Origin: Novosphingobium sp. Rr 2-17
GTDB taxonomy: Bacteria; Pseudomonadota; Alphaproteobacteria; Sphingomonadales; Sphingomonadaceae
Assembly (NCBI RefSeq): GCF_000272475.1
Contig: NZ_AKFJ01000019.1
Location: forward strand, 1 to 40,242
Length of the DNA stretch: 40,242 nucleotides
Direction: 5' to 3'
The notes beneath the pieces were generated by a model. That model searched no databases. It was not told the origin of the DNA and saw only the letters and a list, made by a program, of their open reading frames with translations. Shown piece by piece: positions 23,801 through 32,123 of this stretch (positions are counted from its first letter, which is position 1; each line of letters starts with the position of its first letter). The position numbers and the translations under genes are program-made.

Positions 23801-26554
23801 TCAGAACGTCATCGCCGCCGAGAGCGAGAAGACCCGGCCGACGTCGTAGGTGTTGTAGTTCACCTTGCCGTCTGCGAACTTCTGGTACTCGTAGTGGCCA
23901 CGGCCCGTCAGGTTGCGGCCCTCGAACTTGAGTTCCACCTGCTTGCCGTTGACCTTGACGCCCTGGCGGACGACGAAGTCGATGGTGAGGCCGGGGTACT
24001 CGTAGATGTCCGGCTGGCCGGAATTGGCCAGGCCACGGCTGACCACGCGCTTGCTGGCGTAGTTGATGAGCAGCGTCTGTTGCGACAGGCTGCCGATCTT
24101 CTCCAGGCCGATCTGGACGTTCGCCAGATGCTTGCTCTGGCCGGTCATCGGCGAGCCATCGCGGAAGTAGTCGGTGGCAAGCGAAGTGCCGGTGCCCGCG
24201 CCATAGACGCGCACGGTGTCGTCGGCAGAGACGTTGATCTCGGATTTGGTGAAGGTGTAGTTGCCGATCAGCACCAGACGACGGGTGGAGAACGCCTCTC
24301 CCAGTCCATCGAGGTTCACGTACTTCTGCACTTCGGCTTCGGCGCCCATCAGCCGGGCGCTGGGCGCGTTGGCGTAGGAGGTGACAAAGCTTTCGTTGCC
24401 GGTCAGGAAGCTTTCGATCGGCTTGTCGATGTACTTGTAGAACGCGCCGAACGACAAACGCTGGTCCCGTGCGAAGTACCATTCGAAGCGGGCTTCGGCG
24501 TTGGTCAGCTTGCTGTCCTGCAGGTACGGGTTACCCTGGTAGGTGCGGTTGGTGTCCGGATCGTAGAACGGTTGATACAGCAGCTCGCGGAACTGCGGGC
24601 GTGCGATCGTCTTCGAACCGTTGAGGCGCACCTGCATGCCCGGCTGGATTTCGTAGGTAACGGTCAGGGCCGGCAGGAAGTATTCGTTCTTCAGATCGGT
24701 CGGCTGGGTCGCCGTGCCGCCGATCGGGCGCAGGACCGTCGATTCTTCGGCATATTCCCAGCGCACGCCGACGTCGAAGGTGAGGGTATCGGTGACCGAG
24801 CCTTCGAGCTTGCCGTAGAAGGCGTGGTTGAGCAGCTTGGATTCGAAGATCGCGGTGCTGGCGTCCGGCTCACGCAGTTCGAGGTTATAGTTGACCCCTT
24901 CGTCAGAGAGATACCACACGCCTGACTGCAGCAGCGTATCGAGACGCAGCAGGCCCAGGTTCGAGATCGTGGTGGCATCGCCGTTGGCGTAGATCGAGAA
25001 CGAGCGGCGCGAGTTGTAACGCTCGTTGATCTGGAAGGCATAACCCACCGTGCCCGTCCAGCCCGGCGCGAAGCGATGGGCCAGATCGGCGCCAGCCGAC
25101 CACACGTTTTCGTTCAGCTTCGAGAAGGTGACGGTCGTCGGGTCCTGGTTGCTGTTGCCCAGGCGGTTGACGAAGTCGTTTCCGTACGCGTCGGTAGAGA
25201 CGTTGGTGCGCAAGTATTCCGCGTCGATTTCGTAAGGCGCGTCACGCTTGGAATTGGCGTAACCCGCGCGCACGTCGATCGTGGTGTCGTCGGCGACCTT
25301 GAATGCACCAGTCAACTGCGTGTCGATGAGCTGGCGCTCATACCACGCGGTGTTCTGCTCCATGTAGTCCGCTTGGCTGTTGTTTTCGCGCTTACCGATG
25401 GCGAGGCTGGTGTGCTTGACGGTGTCGTGAATGTACACGTTCGTCCAGCGGATCTGGTTGTCGTCCCACTGCAGACCGACGCCGAGCAAGCCGTTGGCGA
25501 CGATGCGCTGGTCGGTGTTGACCGACTGGAAGTTCTCGTAGAGCTGGTCCTCGTCAGCCGTCAGACCTTGCGCGCGCTGACGCGTGACGTCGCGGGTCTG
25601 GGTGGTGTTGGAATAGCCGGCGGTGGCGATGAAGCCCAGCGTGGCGCCGCGCACTTCCACCGAAGTACCGCCCGAAAGGCTGGCCGAGAAGTTGGGCTGG
25701 GTGTGGTCGTCCTTCTGGACCACCGAATTGCGCCCGTTGACCAACTGGCCGCCCAGTTCCTTGGCCTGGTCGCTGTTGGGATCGATTACGGTGTTCGAAT
25801 CGAAGTAATCCTGCAGCGACGAGGGGATCGAGCGGTTGCCGTTATCGTAGCCGGTCCAGTCGGTCTTCGAGCCGTAGTAGGAATAGCTCAGCTTGTTGGT
25901 GGTCTCGGTGTCCCAGCCGCCGCCGACGCCGATCGTCAGGAAGCTTTCGGTCGGGATCGCCTTGGTCGTCAGGTTGATGACGCCGCCGCCGAACTCGCCG
26001 GGGTAGTTCACCGAGTAGCTCTTCTGCACCAGCGAGGATGCGACGATGCTGGTCGGGAACAAATCGAGCGGAACCACGCGCTTGAGCGGCTCGGGGCTGG
26101 GCAGGGGCGAGCCGTTGAGCAGCGCGAGCGAATAACGGTCGCCCAGGCCACGCACGTAGACATAGCCGTTGCCGACTACCGAAAGGCCGGTGACGCGGCT
26201 GAGCGCGCCGGCAATATCGCCTTCGCCGGTGCGCGCGATCTGCTCGCTCGACAGCACGGAGAGGACTTGCGGTGCGGTGCGCTCGATATTGCGGCTGCGC
26301 TGGCCGGTGACGACGATGGCGCCGCCCGGGATTGAGACGTCCGGAGCCGGTGCCTCTTGCGCACCGGCATCGCCAGGTTGCTCGGCATCGGCCGGCGGCT
26401 CCGCATCGGTCTGGGCCGCCACGGGGGCTGGCGCGTTGCTGGCCGGTGCTGGGGCGGGGGTCGGGGTGGGCGTGCTGTCCTGCGCAAAGGCTACCGCGGG
26501 TGCGAGCAGCGAGCTGGAGAGCAGCAGCAGCGAGATCAGCCGCGGCTTGGTCAT
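23801..26554 (-). CDS. TonB-dependent outer-membrane receptor
   Basis: A 917-residue outer-membrane receptor. A signal peptide (ISLLLLSSSLLAPAVAFAQ) is followed by a Pro/Ala-rich spacer (~25-75), a TonB-box/plug start (GGAIVVTGQRSRNIERTAP), the plug domain with YVYVRGLGDRYSLALLNG and VNYPGEFGGGVINL, then a ~670-residue barrel ending in aromatic Phe (SLSAAMTF). This plug type is common in sphingomonads and Caulobacter. The ligand is unknown. The ATG at 26554 has AGGGGGA 6 bp upstream, almost identical to the site of the upstream lipoprotein gene, with which it likely forms a two-gene operon. PHO-box-like repeats upstream of that operon suggest a role in phosphate acquisition, for example organic phosphate or another phosphorus source. 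Confidence 0.92.
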   Translation of the reverse strand: MTKPRLISLLLLSSSLLAPAVAFAQDSTPTPTPAPAPASNAPAPVAAQTDAEPPADAEQPGDAGAQEAPAPDVSIPGGAIVVTGQRSRNIERTAPQVLSVLSSEQIARTGEGDIAGALSRVTGLSVVGNGYVYVRGLGDRYSLALLNGSPLPSPEPLKRVVPLDLFPTSIVASSLVQKSYSVNYPGEFGGGVINLTTKAIPTESFLTIGVGGGWDTETTNKLSYSYYGSKTDWTGYDNGNRSIPSSLQDYFDSNTVIDPNSDQAKELGGQLVNGRNSVVQKDDHTQPNFSASLSGGTSVEVRGATLGFIATAGYSNTTQTRDVTRQRAQGLTADEDQLYENFQSVNTDQRIVANGLLGVGLQWDDNQIRWTNVYIHDTVKHTSLAIGKRENNSQADYMEQNTAWYERQLIDTQLTGAFKVADDTTIDVRAGYANSKRDAPYEIDAEYLRTNVSTDAYGNDFVNRLGNSNQDPTTVTFSKLNENVWSAGADLAHRFAPGWTGTVGYAFQINERYNSRRSFSIYANGDATTISNLGLLRLDTLLQSGVWYLSDEGVNYNLELREPDASTAIFESKLLNHAFYGKLEGSVTDTLTFDVGVRWEYAEESTVLRPIGGTATQPTDLKNEYFLPALTVTYEIQPGMQVRLNGSKTIARPQFRELLYQPFYDPDTNRTYQGNPYLQDSKLTNAEARFEWYFARDQRLSFGAFYKYIDKPIESFLTGNESFVTSYANAPSARLMGAEAEVQKYVNLDGLGEAFSTRRLVLIGNYTFTKSEINVSADDTVRVYGAGTGTSLATDYFRDGSPMTGQSKHLANVQIGLEKIGSLSQQTLLINYASKRVVSRGLANSGQPDIYEYPGLTIDFVVRQGVKVNGKQVELKFEGRNLTGRGHYEYQKFADGKVNYNTYDVGRVFSLSAAMTF

Positions 26555-26592
26555 GAAAAATCCCCCTGGATCAAAAGCGTTTATGTGAAGAA

Positions 26593-26618
26593 GGGGGCGG
26601 CCAATGTGGACCGCCCCC
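26593..26618 (-). terminator. Intercistronic hairpin, lipoprotein to receptor
   Basis: GGGGGCGG (26593-26600) with CCGCCCCC (26611-26618) between the lipoprotein stop and the receptor start. No T-run follows on the minus strand. It may be a partial terminator or mRNA-stabilising hairpin giving unequal expression of the two genes. Confidence 0.45.
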
Positions 26619-26646
26619 TGTTCAAGTCAGGTGTCGAGCGGCCTTG

Positions 26647-28245
26647 TTAGGCGGTCGGCAGGGTGGTGCAGGTCTTGCCGCTGCCAAGGCTGGCGGTGGC
26701 GTTGTCGCAAGTCCACGTCTTGTACCAGGTGTCCGACGAGCCGCTGACCGCGCCGATGTAAGTCACCGTGTCGAAGTACGACGAAAGCGACTTGATGCTG
26801 GCGTAGGCGGTGACGGCGCTTTCGTTGGCGCCGTTGACGAACGTGCTCGTCAGCGTCGAGGTGTAGCTGTCGTTGTTGGCATTGGTGCCGGTGGCGAACT
26901 GGCTCTGCGTGTCGCTGGCGGTGTAGCTGCCGCTACCCAGGTACTTGGTCGAGTTGCACGACATGACCGTGGCATAAGCCTTCAGCGTTGCCGGCGTGGT
27001 GCCCGTACCGTTGAGGCGGAGGCATTCGTTGTTCGGCGTGACGATCACGCTGTTGACGAGGGTGACGTCGGCGTTGCCGCGGATCAGGATCGAGGCAAGG
27101 TCGTTGGAGTCGTTGTTCGAGCTCGCAGCAGGCTGCAACGCGGTCATGTTGGCGATGACCGTTTTCTGGCGCGGGGTGTCGGTCTCGGCGCCGTTCGAGT
27201 CGGCCTCGATCAGAGCATCGCCGCTACCGCTGCGCTGAAGCAGCAGCAGGTACTGGAAATTGCCCTGGATGCCGGTGTCGATATCGAGGCTGTCATCGTC
27301 GGCGTTGACCGCGATGTAGTGCTTCATGTTGACAGCGCCGCCAAAGAATTCAGCGCCATCGTCCGAGCTGTTGACCGACTGGATGTAGTCCAGCGTGGTG
27401 CCGCTGCCAATGCCTTCGGTGGTGAGCGACTGCAGTTCCTTGCCGTTGCTGAGCACGTAACCCGAATAGCGGATCTGCACGTACTTCATGGTGCCGGCGT
27501 TGTAGGTGTTGTCGGTGCCGCCGAAGACGGCCTTGTTCACGGCGCCTTCGGTATCGCGCTCGCAGGTGCTGGCCGACGTCGAACCGTAGTTGCAGTCCGT
27601 CACCGTGCCACGGCCCAGCAGCACCACGCCGCCCCACTGGCCTTGCGAAGTGTCGTCGTTGGTGCCGACCACGTTCTGACGGCTGGTAAAGATGATCGGC
27701 GACGAAGCCGTGCCCACAGCGCTGATCTTGTTGCCGCGGTTGACTGCGAGCCAGGCCGCTTCCGAACCGTTTTCACCGTAGATGATGACGCCCGGATCGA
27801 TCGTCAGGGTGACGTCGGTATCTGCGCTCAGCACCTTGCTGGAGCAGCTTGCCGTGGTGGTGGTGAAGGTAGCCGAAGCCGTCGGCGCCTTGAAGCCGCC
27901 ATCGCAGCCCACATCGACGCGACCGTTGATGCGGTAAATAACGCCCGAGGTCTTGGGCAGGCTGGAGCTGACGTTGACCAACGAGGGCAGGGTGCACACG
28001 CGCCATGAACCTTCGGGGCCGCTGATCGTGCCGCTGTCGGTCAGGCCGCCGGTAGCGTTGAACGAAGGGCAACTGGATGCGGCGACGACGGTGGTCGAAG
28101 TGGGCGTCGGCGTCGGCGAAGGCGTTGGCGTCGGGTTGTTGATGGTGATGCTGTCTGCGCCGGGCGAGGCGACATCATCGGCACCGCAACCAGCAAGGGC
28201 GAGAGCGCTGCACCCAACGAGCAGCAGACCGGAAAACTTGTTCAC
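26647..28245 (-). CDS. Large beta-rich lipoprotein paired with receptor
   Basis: A ~532-residue lipoprotein. Starting from the GTG at 28245 (AGGGGGA about 6 bp upstream) it opens NKFSGLLLVGCSALALAGCG, a signal with lipobox LALAGC. The frame is open to 28287, but that start has no ribosome-binding site. A Pro/Thr linker (PTPTPSPTPTPT) precedes a Ser/Thr/Asn/Gly-rich body with repeated beta-turn patterns (DVTLTIDPGVIIYGENGS, GQWGGVVLLGRG), as in right-handed beta-helix proteins. About eight cysteines in the body may form disulfides. Such lipoproteins pair with a TonB receptor and may present or process its substrate at the cell surface. PHO-box-like repeats lie about 85-135 bp upstream. Confidence 0.82.
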   Translation of the reverse strand: MNKFSGLLLVGCSALALAGCGADDVASPGADSITINNPTPTPSPTPTPTSTTVVAASSCPSFNATGGLTDSGTISGPEGSWRVCTLPSLVNVSSSLPKTSGVIYRINGRVDVGCDGGFKAPTASATFTTTTASCSSKVLSADTDVTLTIDPGVIIYGENGSEAAWLAVNRGNKISAVGTASSPIIFTSRQNVVGTNDDTSQGQWGGVVLLGRGTVTDCNYGSTSASTCERDTEGAVNKAVFGGTDNTYNAGTMKYVQIRYSGYVLSNGKELQSLTTEGIGSGTTLDYIQSVNSSDDGAEFFGGAVNMKHYIAVNADDDSLDIDTGIQGNFQYLLLLQRSGSGDALIEADSNGAETDTPRQKTVIANMTALQPAASSNNDSNDLASILIRGNADVTLVNSVIVTPNNECLRLNGTGTTPATLKAYATVMSCNSTKYLGSGSYTASDTQSQFATGTNANNDSYTSTLTSTFVNGANESAVTAYASIKSLSSYFDTVTYIGAVSGSSDTWYKTWTCDNATASLGSGKTCTTLPTA

Positions 28246-28329
28246 GTCGAATCCCCCTGAATTCAGGAACGGGGTGGGAGACTCCACCCTCGCTGAGGCC
28301 GCCGTCTAATGGTTGGGAGTGAAGGTTTG

Positions 28330-28347
28330 GCGTCAGTACGATGACAG
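28330..28347 (-). promoter_or_regulatory. PHO-box-like site 1 (lipoprotein/receptor operon)
   Basis: On the minus strand CTGTCAT-CGTA-CTGACGC: two 7-mers 11 bp apart, the first identical to the PhoB half-site CTGTCAT and the second matching 4 of 7. It lies about 85-100 bp upstream of the lipoprotein start. Confidence 0.6.
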
Positions 28348-28361
28348 TAATCTGCAGTTAC

Positions 28362-28379
28362 GTGACGGTGAAATGACGA
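28362..28379 (-). promoter_or_regulatory. PHO-box-like site 2 (lipoprotein/receptor operon)
   Basis: On the minus strand TCGTCAT-TTCA-CCGTCAC, both 7-mers matching 5 of 7 to CTGTCAT and spaced 11 bp. It lies 32 bp (three helical turns) from site 1, so PhoB dimers could line up on the same face. Confidence 0.5.
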
Positions 28380-28450
28380 ACCTGTCACCAAACCCTCATC
28401 TGCGTACGAATCAAAGGGTTTGGGCCGATACACCGTTTGATTGCATATTT

Positions 28451-28466
28451 ATGACAGTTCTGACAT
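28451..28466. promoter_or_regulatory. ATGACAG-TT-CTGACAT near-palindrome
   Basis: A CTGTCAT half-site (minus strand, 28451-28457) faces a CTGACAT on the plus strand two bases on. The spacing is not that of a PHO box. It lies ~65 bp upstream of the TPR-like gene and could serve it or the divergent operon. Confidence 0.35.
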
Positions 28467-28531
28467 TTTCTTGCGGGTCGGGATTTTCGGGCAGAAGCTG
28501 CCTTCATCGAACCAGGTTTGGGAGAACCGCC

Positions 28532-28906
28532 ATGTCACTTTCTGTCTTCGTCGCTGCCACGATGCTTGGCCAATCCGCGTTTTCGCTCGGTGTCGCCCAG
28601 CCAGTAGCCAACGCGCCTGACGTCGCTTATGCCGAACTGTCCGCCGGCGAAGCGCACGCCGCCGTCACTAAACTGGAAGCGAACGGCGCCGCGCGTTCGG
28701 ACGATCCGGCAACGCTTATTAATCTGGGCGCTGCCTATGCGCGCGCCGGTCAGCCGGACAAGGCCATAGCCGTCACCCGCGCGGCGGTGCAGACGCCCAT
28801 CCGCTACGATCTGGAACTGGCCGACGGCAGTTGGACCGATTCGCGCGATGCGGCACGCCGCGCGCTGCAAAGCATGAAGTCGGCGCGGGCGCTGGCGGCA
28901 CGCTAA
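28532..28906 (+). CDS. Small exported TPR-like protein
   Basis: A 124-residue protein from the ATG at 28532, with GGGAG 7 bp upstream (the frame is open to 28313). It opens SLSVFVAATMLGQSAFSLG, a likely signal peptide. The middle holds one TPR-like unit (DDPATLINLGAAYARAGQPD, KAIAVTRAAV). The C-terminus is basic. It sits between the divergent receptor/lipoprotein operon and the virB operon, and a hairpin separates it from virB2. Its role is unknown. Being exported and next to both systems, it may help assemble or monitor them. Confidence 0.75.
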   Translation: MSLSVFVAATMLGQSAFSLGVAQPVANAPDVAYAELSAGEAHAAVTKLEANGAARSDDPATLINLGAAYARAGQPDKAIAVTRAAVQTPIRYDLELADGSWTDSRDAARRALQSMKSARALAAR

Positions 28907-28954
28907 CCGCGCGCTAACCGCACCTTATCGACACCTAAAAGCGTTTCCGGTTTC

Positions 28955-28987
28955 CAAAGGGCAAGGCGCCAAGCGTCTTGCCCTTTG
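28955..28987 (+). terminator. Hairpin terminator after TPR-like gene
   Basis: A perfect 11-bp stem CAAAGGGCAAG/CTTGCCCTTTG with an 11-nt loop. It lies between the TPR gene and the PHO-like box of virB2, so the virB operon probably has its own promoter. Confidence 0.65.
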
Positions 28988-28993
28988 TCGATT

Positions 28994-29011
28994 TCGTCAC
29001 AAACCTGTCAT
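28994..29011 (+). promoter_or_regulatory. PHO-box-like site upstream of virB2
   Basis: TCGTCAC-AAAC-CTGTCAT: two 7-mers 11 bp apart, the second identical to the PhoB half-site and the first matching 4 of 7. It ends 35 bp before the GTG of virB2, close enough to act as the -35 substitute of a PhoB-dependent promoter. No strong -10 hexamer is evident. Confidence 0.6.
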
Positions 29012-29046
29012 CACACTAGCGCACTTGGCCTCATACGGAGGGCAAT

Positions 29047-29388
29047 GTGATTCGAAACATCCACTTCGCCGCCCGCGCCCTGCGCCGGCCGGCAACCAAG
29101 TTTTCCGCGGCTTTTGCCGCACTCGCTCCCACCCTTGGCCACGCGCAGGCCGTCGCGCGCGATCCCGCCGGTTCCGGCCCGATCGTCGCCGCGCTTGGGT
29201 GGTTGCAAGGCACGTTGCTGGGCAATGTCGCCACCGCCGTCGCCGTCATGGCGGTCGCTGCCGTGGGCTTCATGATGCTGTCGGGCCGGCTCAACTGGCG
29301 TTTCGGGGCGACCGTCATCATCGGCGTGTTCATCCTGTTCGGCGCCGGGGCGATCGTCTCAGGCATCCAGTCGGCAGCGGTAGGTTAA
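29047..29388 (+). CDS. virB2: VirB2-type pilin
   Basis: The T4SS major pilin (TrbC/VirB2 family) that builds the extracellular pilus or channel. The protein is 113 residues with a long basic signal region ending in the cleavage area GHAQA. Two hydrophobic helices follow (VATAVAVMAVAAVGFMML and ATVIIGVFILFGAGAIV) around a short basic loop SGRLNWRFG, the typical pilin hairpin. The start is GTG at 29047 with GGAGGG 3-4 bp upstream. The ATG at 29045 is out of frame. It opens the virB operon. Confidence 0.88.
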   Translation: MIRNIHFAARALRRPATKFSAAFAALAPTLGHAQAVARDPAGSGPIVAALGWLQGTLLGNVATAVAVMAVAAVGFMMLSGRLNWRFGATVIIGVFILFGAGAIVSGIQSAAVG

Positions 29389-29391
29389 GCC

Positions 29392-29673
29392 GTGGGTCTC
29401 GCCCGGTTCCCGGTACACCGCGCGCTGACGCGGCCGCAGATGTTCGCGGGCGTGACCTACAGCTTCTTCATCATCAACGCGGCAGTGACGACGGAAGTGT
29501 TCCTCATCACCAAGAGCTTCTGGGCGCTGCCCGCTGCGCTCGCCATTCACGGGGTGGGCTACCTGGCCTGTCTGCGCGAGCCGCGCGTGTTCGACTTGTG
29601 GATCGCCAAGGTCAGCAAAGCTCCGCGCGTCGCCAATTGGCAGCGCTGGGGCTGCAACAGCTACGCGCCGTAG
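29392..29673 (+). CDS. virB3: VirB3-like inner-membrane protein
   Basis: A 93-residue protein with one or two transmembrane segments (MFAGVTYSFFIINAAVTTEVF and FWALPAALAIHGVGYLAC) and a C-terminal REPRVFDLW motif that is typical of VirB3. VirB3 anchors the VirB4 ATPase to the inner membrane. The GTG start is 3 bp after the virB2 stop. Confidence 0.88.
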   Translation: MGLARFPVHRALTRPQMFAGVTYSFFIINAAVTTEVFLITKSFWALPAALAIHGVGYLACLREPRVFDLWIAKVSKAPRVANWQRWGCNSYAP

Positions 29674-29698
29674 AGACGGACGCGGGGGGACGACATCG

Positions 29699-32119
29699 AT
29701 GGCCAAAAGCTTCAAATCGCCGCTGAAGGGCTGGGCAACGCGCGAAACGTTGGCCGGAGACCGCCTGCCGTACGCCGCTTTCGTCGATGAAAACGTGGTG
29801 CGCCTGCGCGACGGATCAGTGATGCTGTCGCTGATGGTGCCCGGCCTCGCGTTCGAAACCGCCGACGCCGACGAGCTGAACGCCCACGTCGCTACCCGCG
29901 AAGTGTTGCTGCGCTCCAGCCTGGATGCGCGCTTCGTACTCTATCACCACGTTATCCGCCGCCGGGTGGAAGTGGAACTGGGCGGCCAGTTCGACGATCC
30001 GCTGGCCGCGCACATCGACGCACGCTGGAAAGAGCGCACCGTTTCTGGAGCGCTGTTCGTAAACGACCAGTTCGTAACGCTGGTACGTCGCCCCGCGCGC
30101 GGCAAGGCCGGCTGGGCCGACAAGCTGTCGCGCCTGATGAAGACCAAGAGCGCCGAGGCCACCGAAGTCGATCCCGGCGACGTGCGCTCTCTGCGTGCCG
30201 CCGCCTCGGCGATGGTCGCCTCGCTTGGCGTCTACGGCGCGCGGCTTTTGGGCGATTACGAAGGCGCGGCTGGGCAGTGCTCCGAAGTGCTTGAACTGCT
30301 CAGCGCACTTTATAACGGCGAAATGCGCCCGGTGCGCCGCCCTTCGGACGAGACCGACCTTGGTCACATGCTCCCCTATCGCCGCGCCAGTTTCGGTATG
30401 GACGCGATGGAACTGCGCGGCGCGAACGGCGGCCAGTTCGGCGCGATCGTATCGCTAAAGGACTATCCTGATTCGACCAGTCCCGGCCTGACCGATGCGC
30501 TTCTGCGCCTGCCTGCCGAACTGGTGCTGACCGAAACCTATGCCCCGTCCGATCGCCAGATCGCGCGTGAGAAGATCGACTTGTCGATCCGCCGCCTGCG
30601 CAGCGCCGACGAGGAAGCCGTGGCCGAACGGCGCGAAATGAGCGCGGCGCGCGATGCGCTAGGCACCGGCTCGGTCGGTTTCGGCGACCATCACTTGTCG
30701 GTCCTGGTGCGCGCCGATACCCTGACCGCGCTGGACGACGTGACCGCGCACTGCGCCGCCGCGCTATCCGATGCCGGCGCCATCGCCGTGCGCGAAGACG
30801 TGAACCTGGAGCCGGCGTTCTGGGGCCAGATGCCGGGCAACGAGAGTTTCATCGTGCGCCGGGCGATGATTTCCAGCGCCAACATGGCCTGCTTCGGCAG
30901 CCTGCACGGCTTCGCGATGGGCCAGGCGAGCGGCAATCACTGGGGCGAGGCGGTCACATTGCTGGCCACCACCAGCGCAACGCCGTTTTTCTTCAACTTC
31001 CACCAGGGCGACCTTGGTAACTTCACCGTCATCGGTCCGTCGGGTTCGGGCAAGACCGTGGTCATGAACTTCCTGGCGGCCCAGGCGCAGAAGTTCGCGC
31101 CGCGCACGATCCTGTTCGACAAGGATCGCGGCGCCGAGGTGTTCCTGCGCGGCATCGGCGGCACCTACAGCCGCGTCGCTGCCGGCCATCCGACCGGGTT
31201 TAATCCGCTGTCGCTGCCTGATACCGCCACTAACCGCGCCTTCCTGCGCGATTGGCTGGGGGTACTGCTGGCCGCCAAGGGGCCTGAGGAACTTGCGACG
31301 ATCGCCAGCGCGGTGGACGCGGCCTACCACAACGATCCGGCGCTACGCCGCCTCTCGCACTTCCGCGAATTGCTTGCCGGATCGCGCCGTCCGCAGCCGG
31401 GCGATCTGGGCAGTAGGCTCGATGCGTGGCTGCAGGGCGGCGAGAACGGCTGGCTGTTCGACAACCAGCATGATCGGCTCGATTTGTCGCAGCGGGTGCT
31501 GGGTTTTGACATGACCGCGCTGTTGGAAAGCCCACGCTTGCGCACGCCGGTTATGATGTACTTGTTCCATCGCATCGAGGAACGCCTGGACGGCGAGCCG
31601 ACGATGATCCTGATCGACGAGGGCTGGAAGGCGCTCGACGACGAGGTGTTCGCCGCGCGCATCCGCGATTGGCTCAAGACCTTGCGCAAGCGCAACGCGC
31701 TGGTCGGCTTTGCGACCCAGTCCGCCCGCGATGCCCTGGACAGCAAGATCGCGACCGCGCTGGTCGAGCAGACCGCGACGATGATCTTCATGCCCAATTC
31801 GCGTGCGCGGCCCGAGGATTATTGCGAAGGCTTCGGCTTGTCGCAGCATGAACTCGACGTGATCCGCACTCTGCCGGCACACTCGCGCTGCTTCCTGATC
31901 CGCCAGTCCGACGCCTCGGTCGTTGTCCGGCTCGACTTGTCGGGGATGCCCGAAGTGCTGACGGTGCTGTCGGGCCGCGAAAGCACAGTGCGCAAGCTGG
32001 ACCAGTTGCGCGAGCGTTATGGCGACGATCCTTCTGCGTGGTTCCCGATGCTGACCGGCATGGCTTGGCCAGGTGAGCTGGGCGAGGACGATCCGCTGTG
32101 GATCGAGGCGGCCGAGTAA
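29699..32119 (+). CDS. virB4: VirB4 ATPase of type IV secretion
   Basis: The largest T4SS ATPase, needed for pilus assembly and substrate transfer. The protein is 806 residues with a CagE/TrbE-type N-terminal domain and a C-terminal RecA-like motor. Walker A is IGPSGSGKTVVMNF near residue 450. Walker B with the Glu is TMILIDEGWKALDD near 640, followed by a GFATQS sensor motif. The ATG at 29699 is preceded by GGGGGGA about 9 bp upstream. It is full length, with no frameshift. Confidence 0.95.
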   Translation: MAKSFKSPLKGWATRETLAGDRLPYAAFVDENVVRLRDGSVMLSLMVPGLAFETADADELNAHVATREVLLRSSLDARFVLYHHVIRRRVEVELGGQFDDPLAAHIDARWKERTVSGALFVNDQFVTLVRRPARGKAGWADKLSRLMKTKSAEATEVDPGDVRSLRAAASAMVASLGVYGARLLGDYEGAAGQCSEVLELLSALYNGEMRPVRRPSDETDLGHMLPYRRASFGMDAMELRGANGGQFGAIVSLKDYPDSTSPGLTDALLRLPAELVLTETYAPSDRQIAREKIDLSIRRLRSADEEAVAERREMSAARDALGTGSVGFGDHHLSVLVRADTLTALDDVTAHCAAALSDAGAIAVREDVNLEPAFWGQMPGNESFIVRRAMISSANMACFGSLHGFAMGQASGNHWGEAVTLLATTSATPFFFNFHQGDLGNFTVIGPSGSGKTVVMNFLAAQAQKFAPRTILFDKDRGAEVFLRGIGGTYSRVAAGHPTGFNPLSLPDTATNRAFLRDWLGVLLAAKGPEELATIASAVDAAYHNDPALRRLSHFRELLAGSRRPQPGDLGSRLDAWLQGGENGWLFDNQHDRLDLSQRVLGFDMTALLESPRLRTPVMMYLFHRIEERLDGEPTMILIDEGWKALDDEVFAARIRDWLKTLRKRNALVGFATQSARDALDSKIATALVEQTATMIFMPNSRARPEDYCEGFGLSQHELDVIRTLPAHSRCFLIRQSDASVVVRLDLSGMPEVLTVLSGRESTVRKLDQLRERYGDDPSAWFPMLTGMAWPGELGEDDPLWIEAAE

Positions 32120-32123
32120 GATC

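Noticed and set aside
25076..26335. 419-codon plus-strand frame opposite the TonB receptor
   Set aside because: Antisense of a full-length receptor, Val/Arg-rich composition and no recognisable domain.
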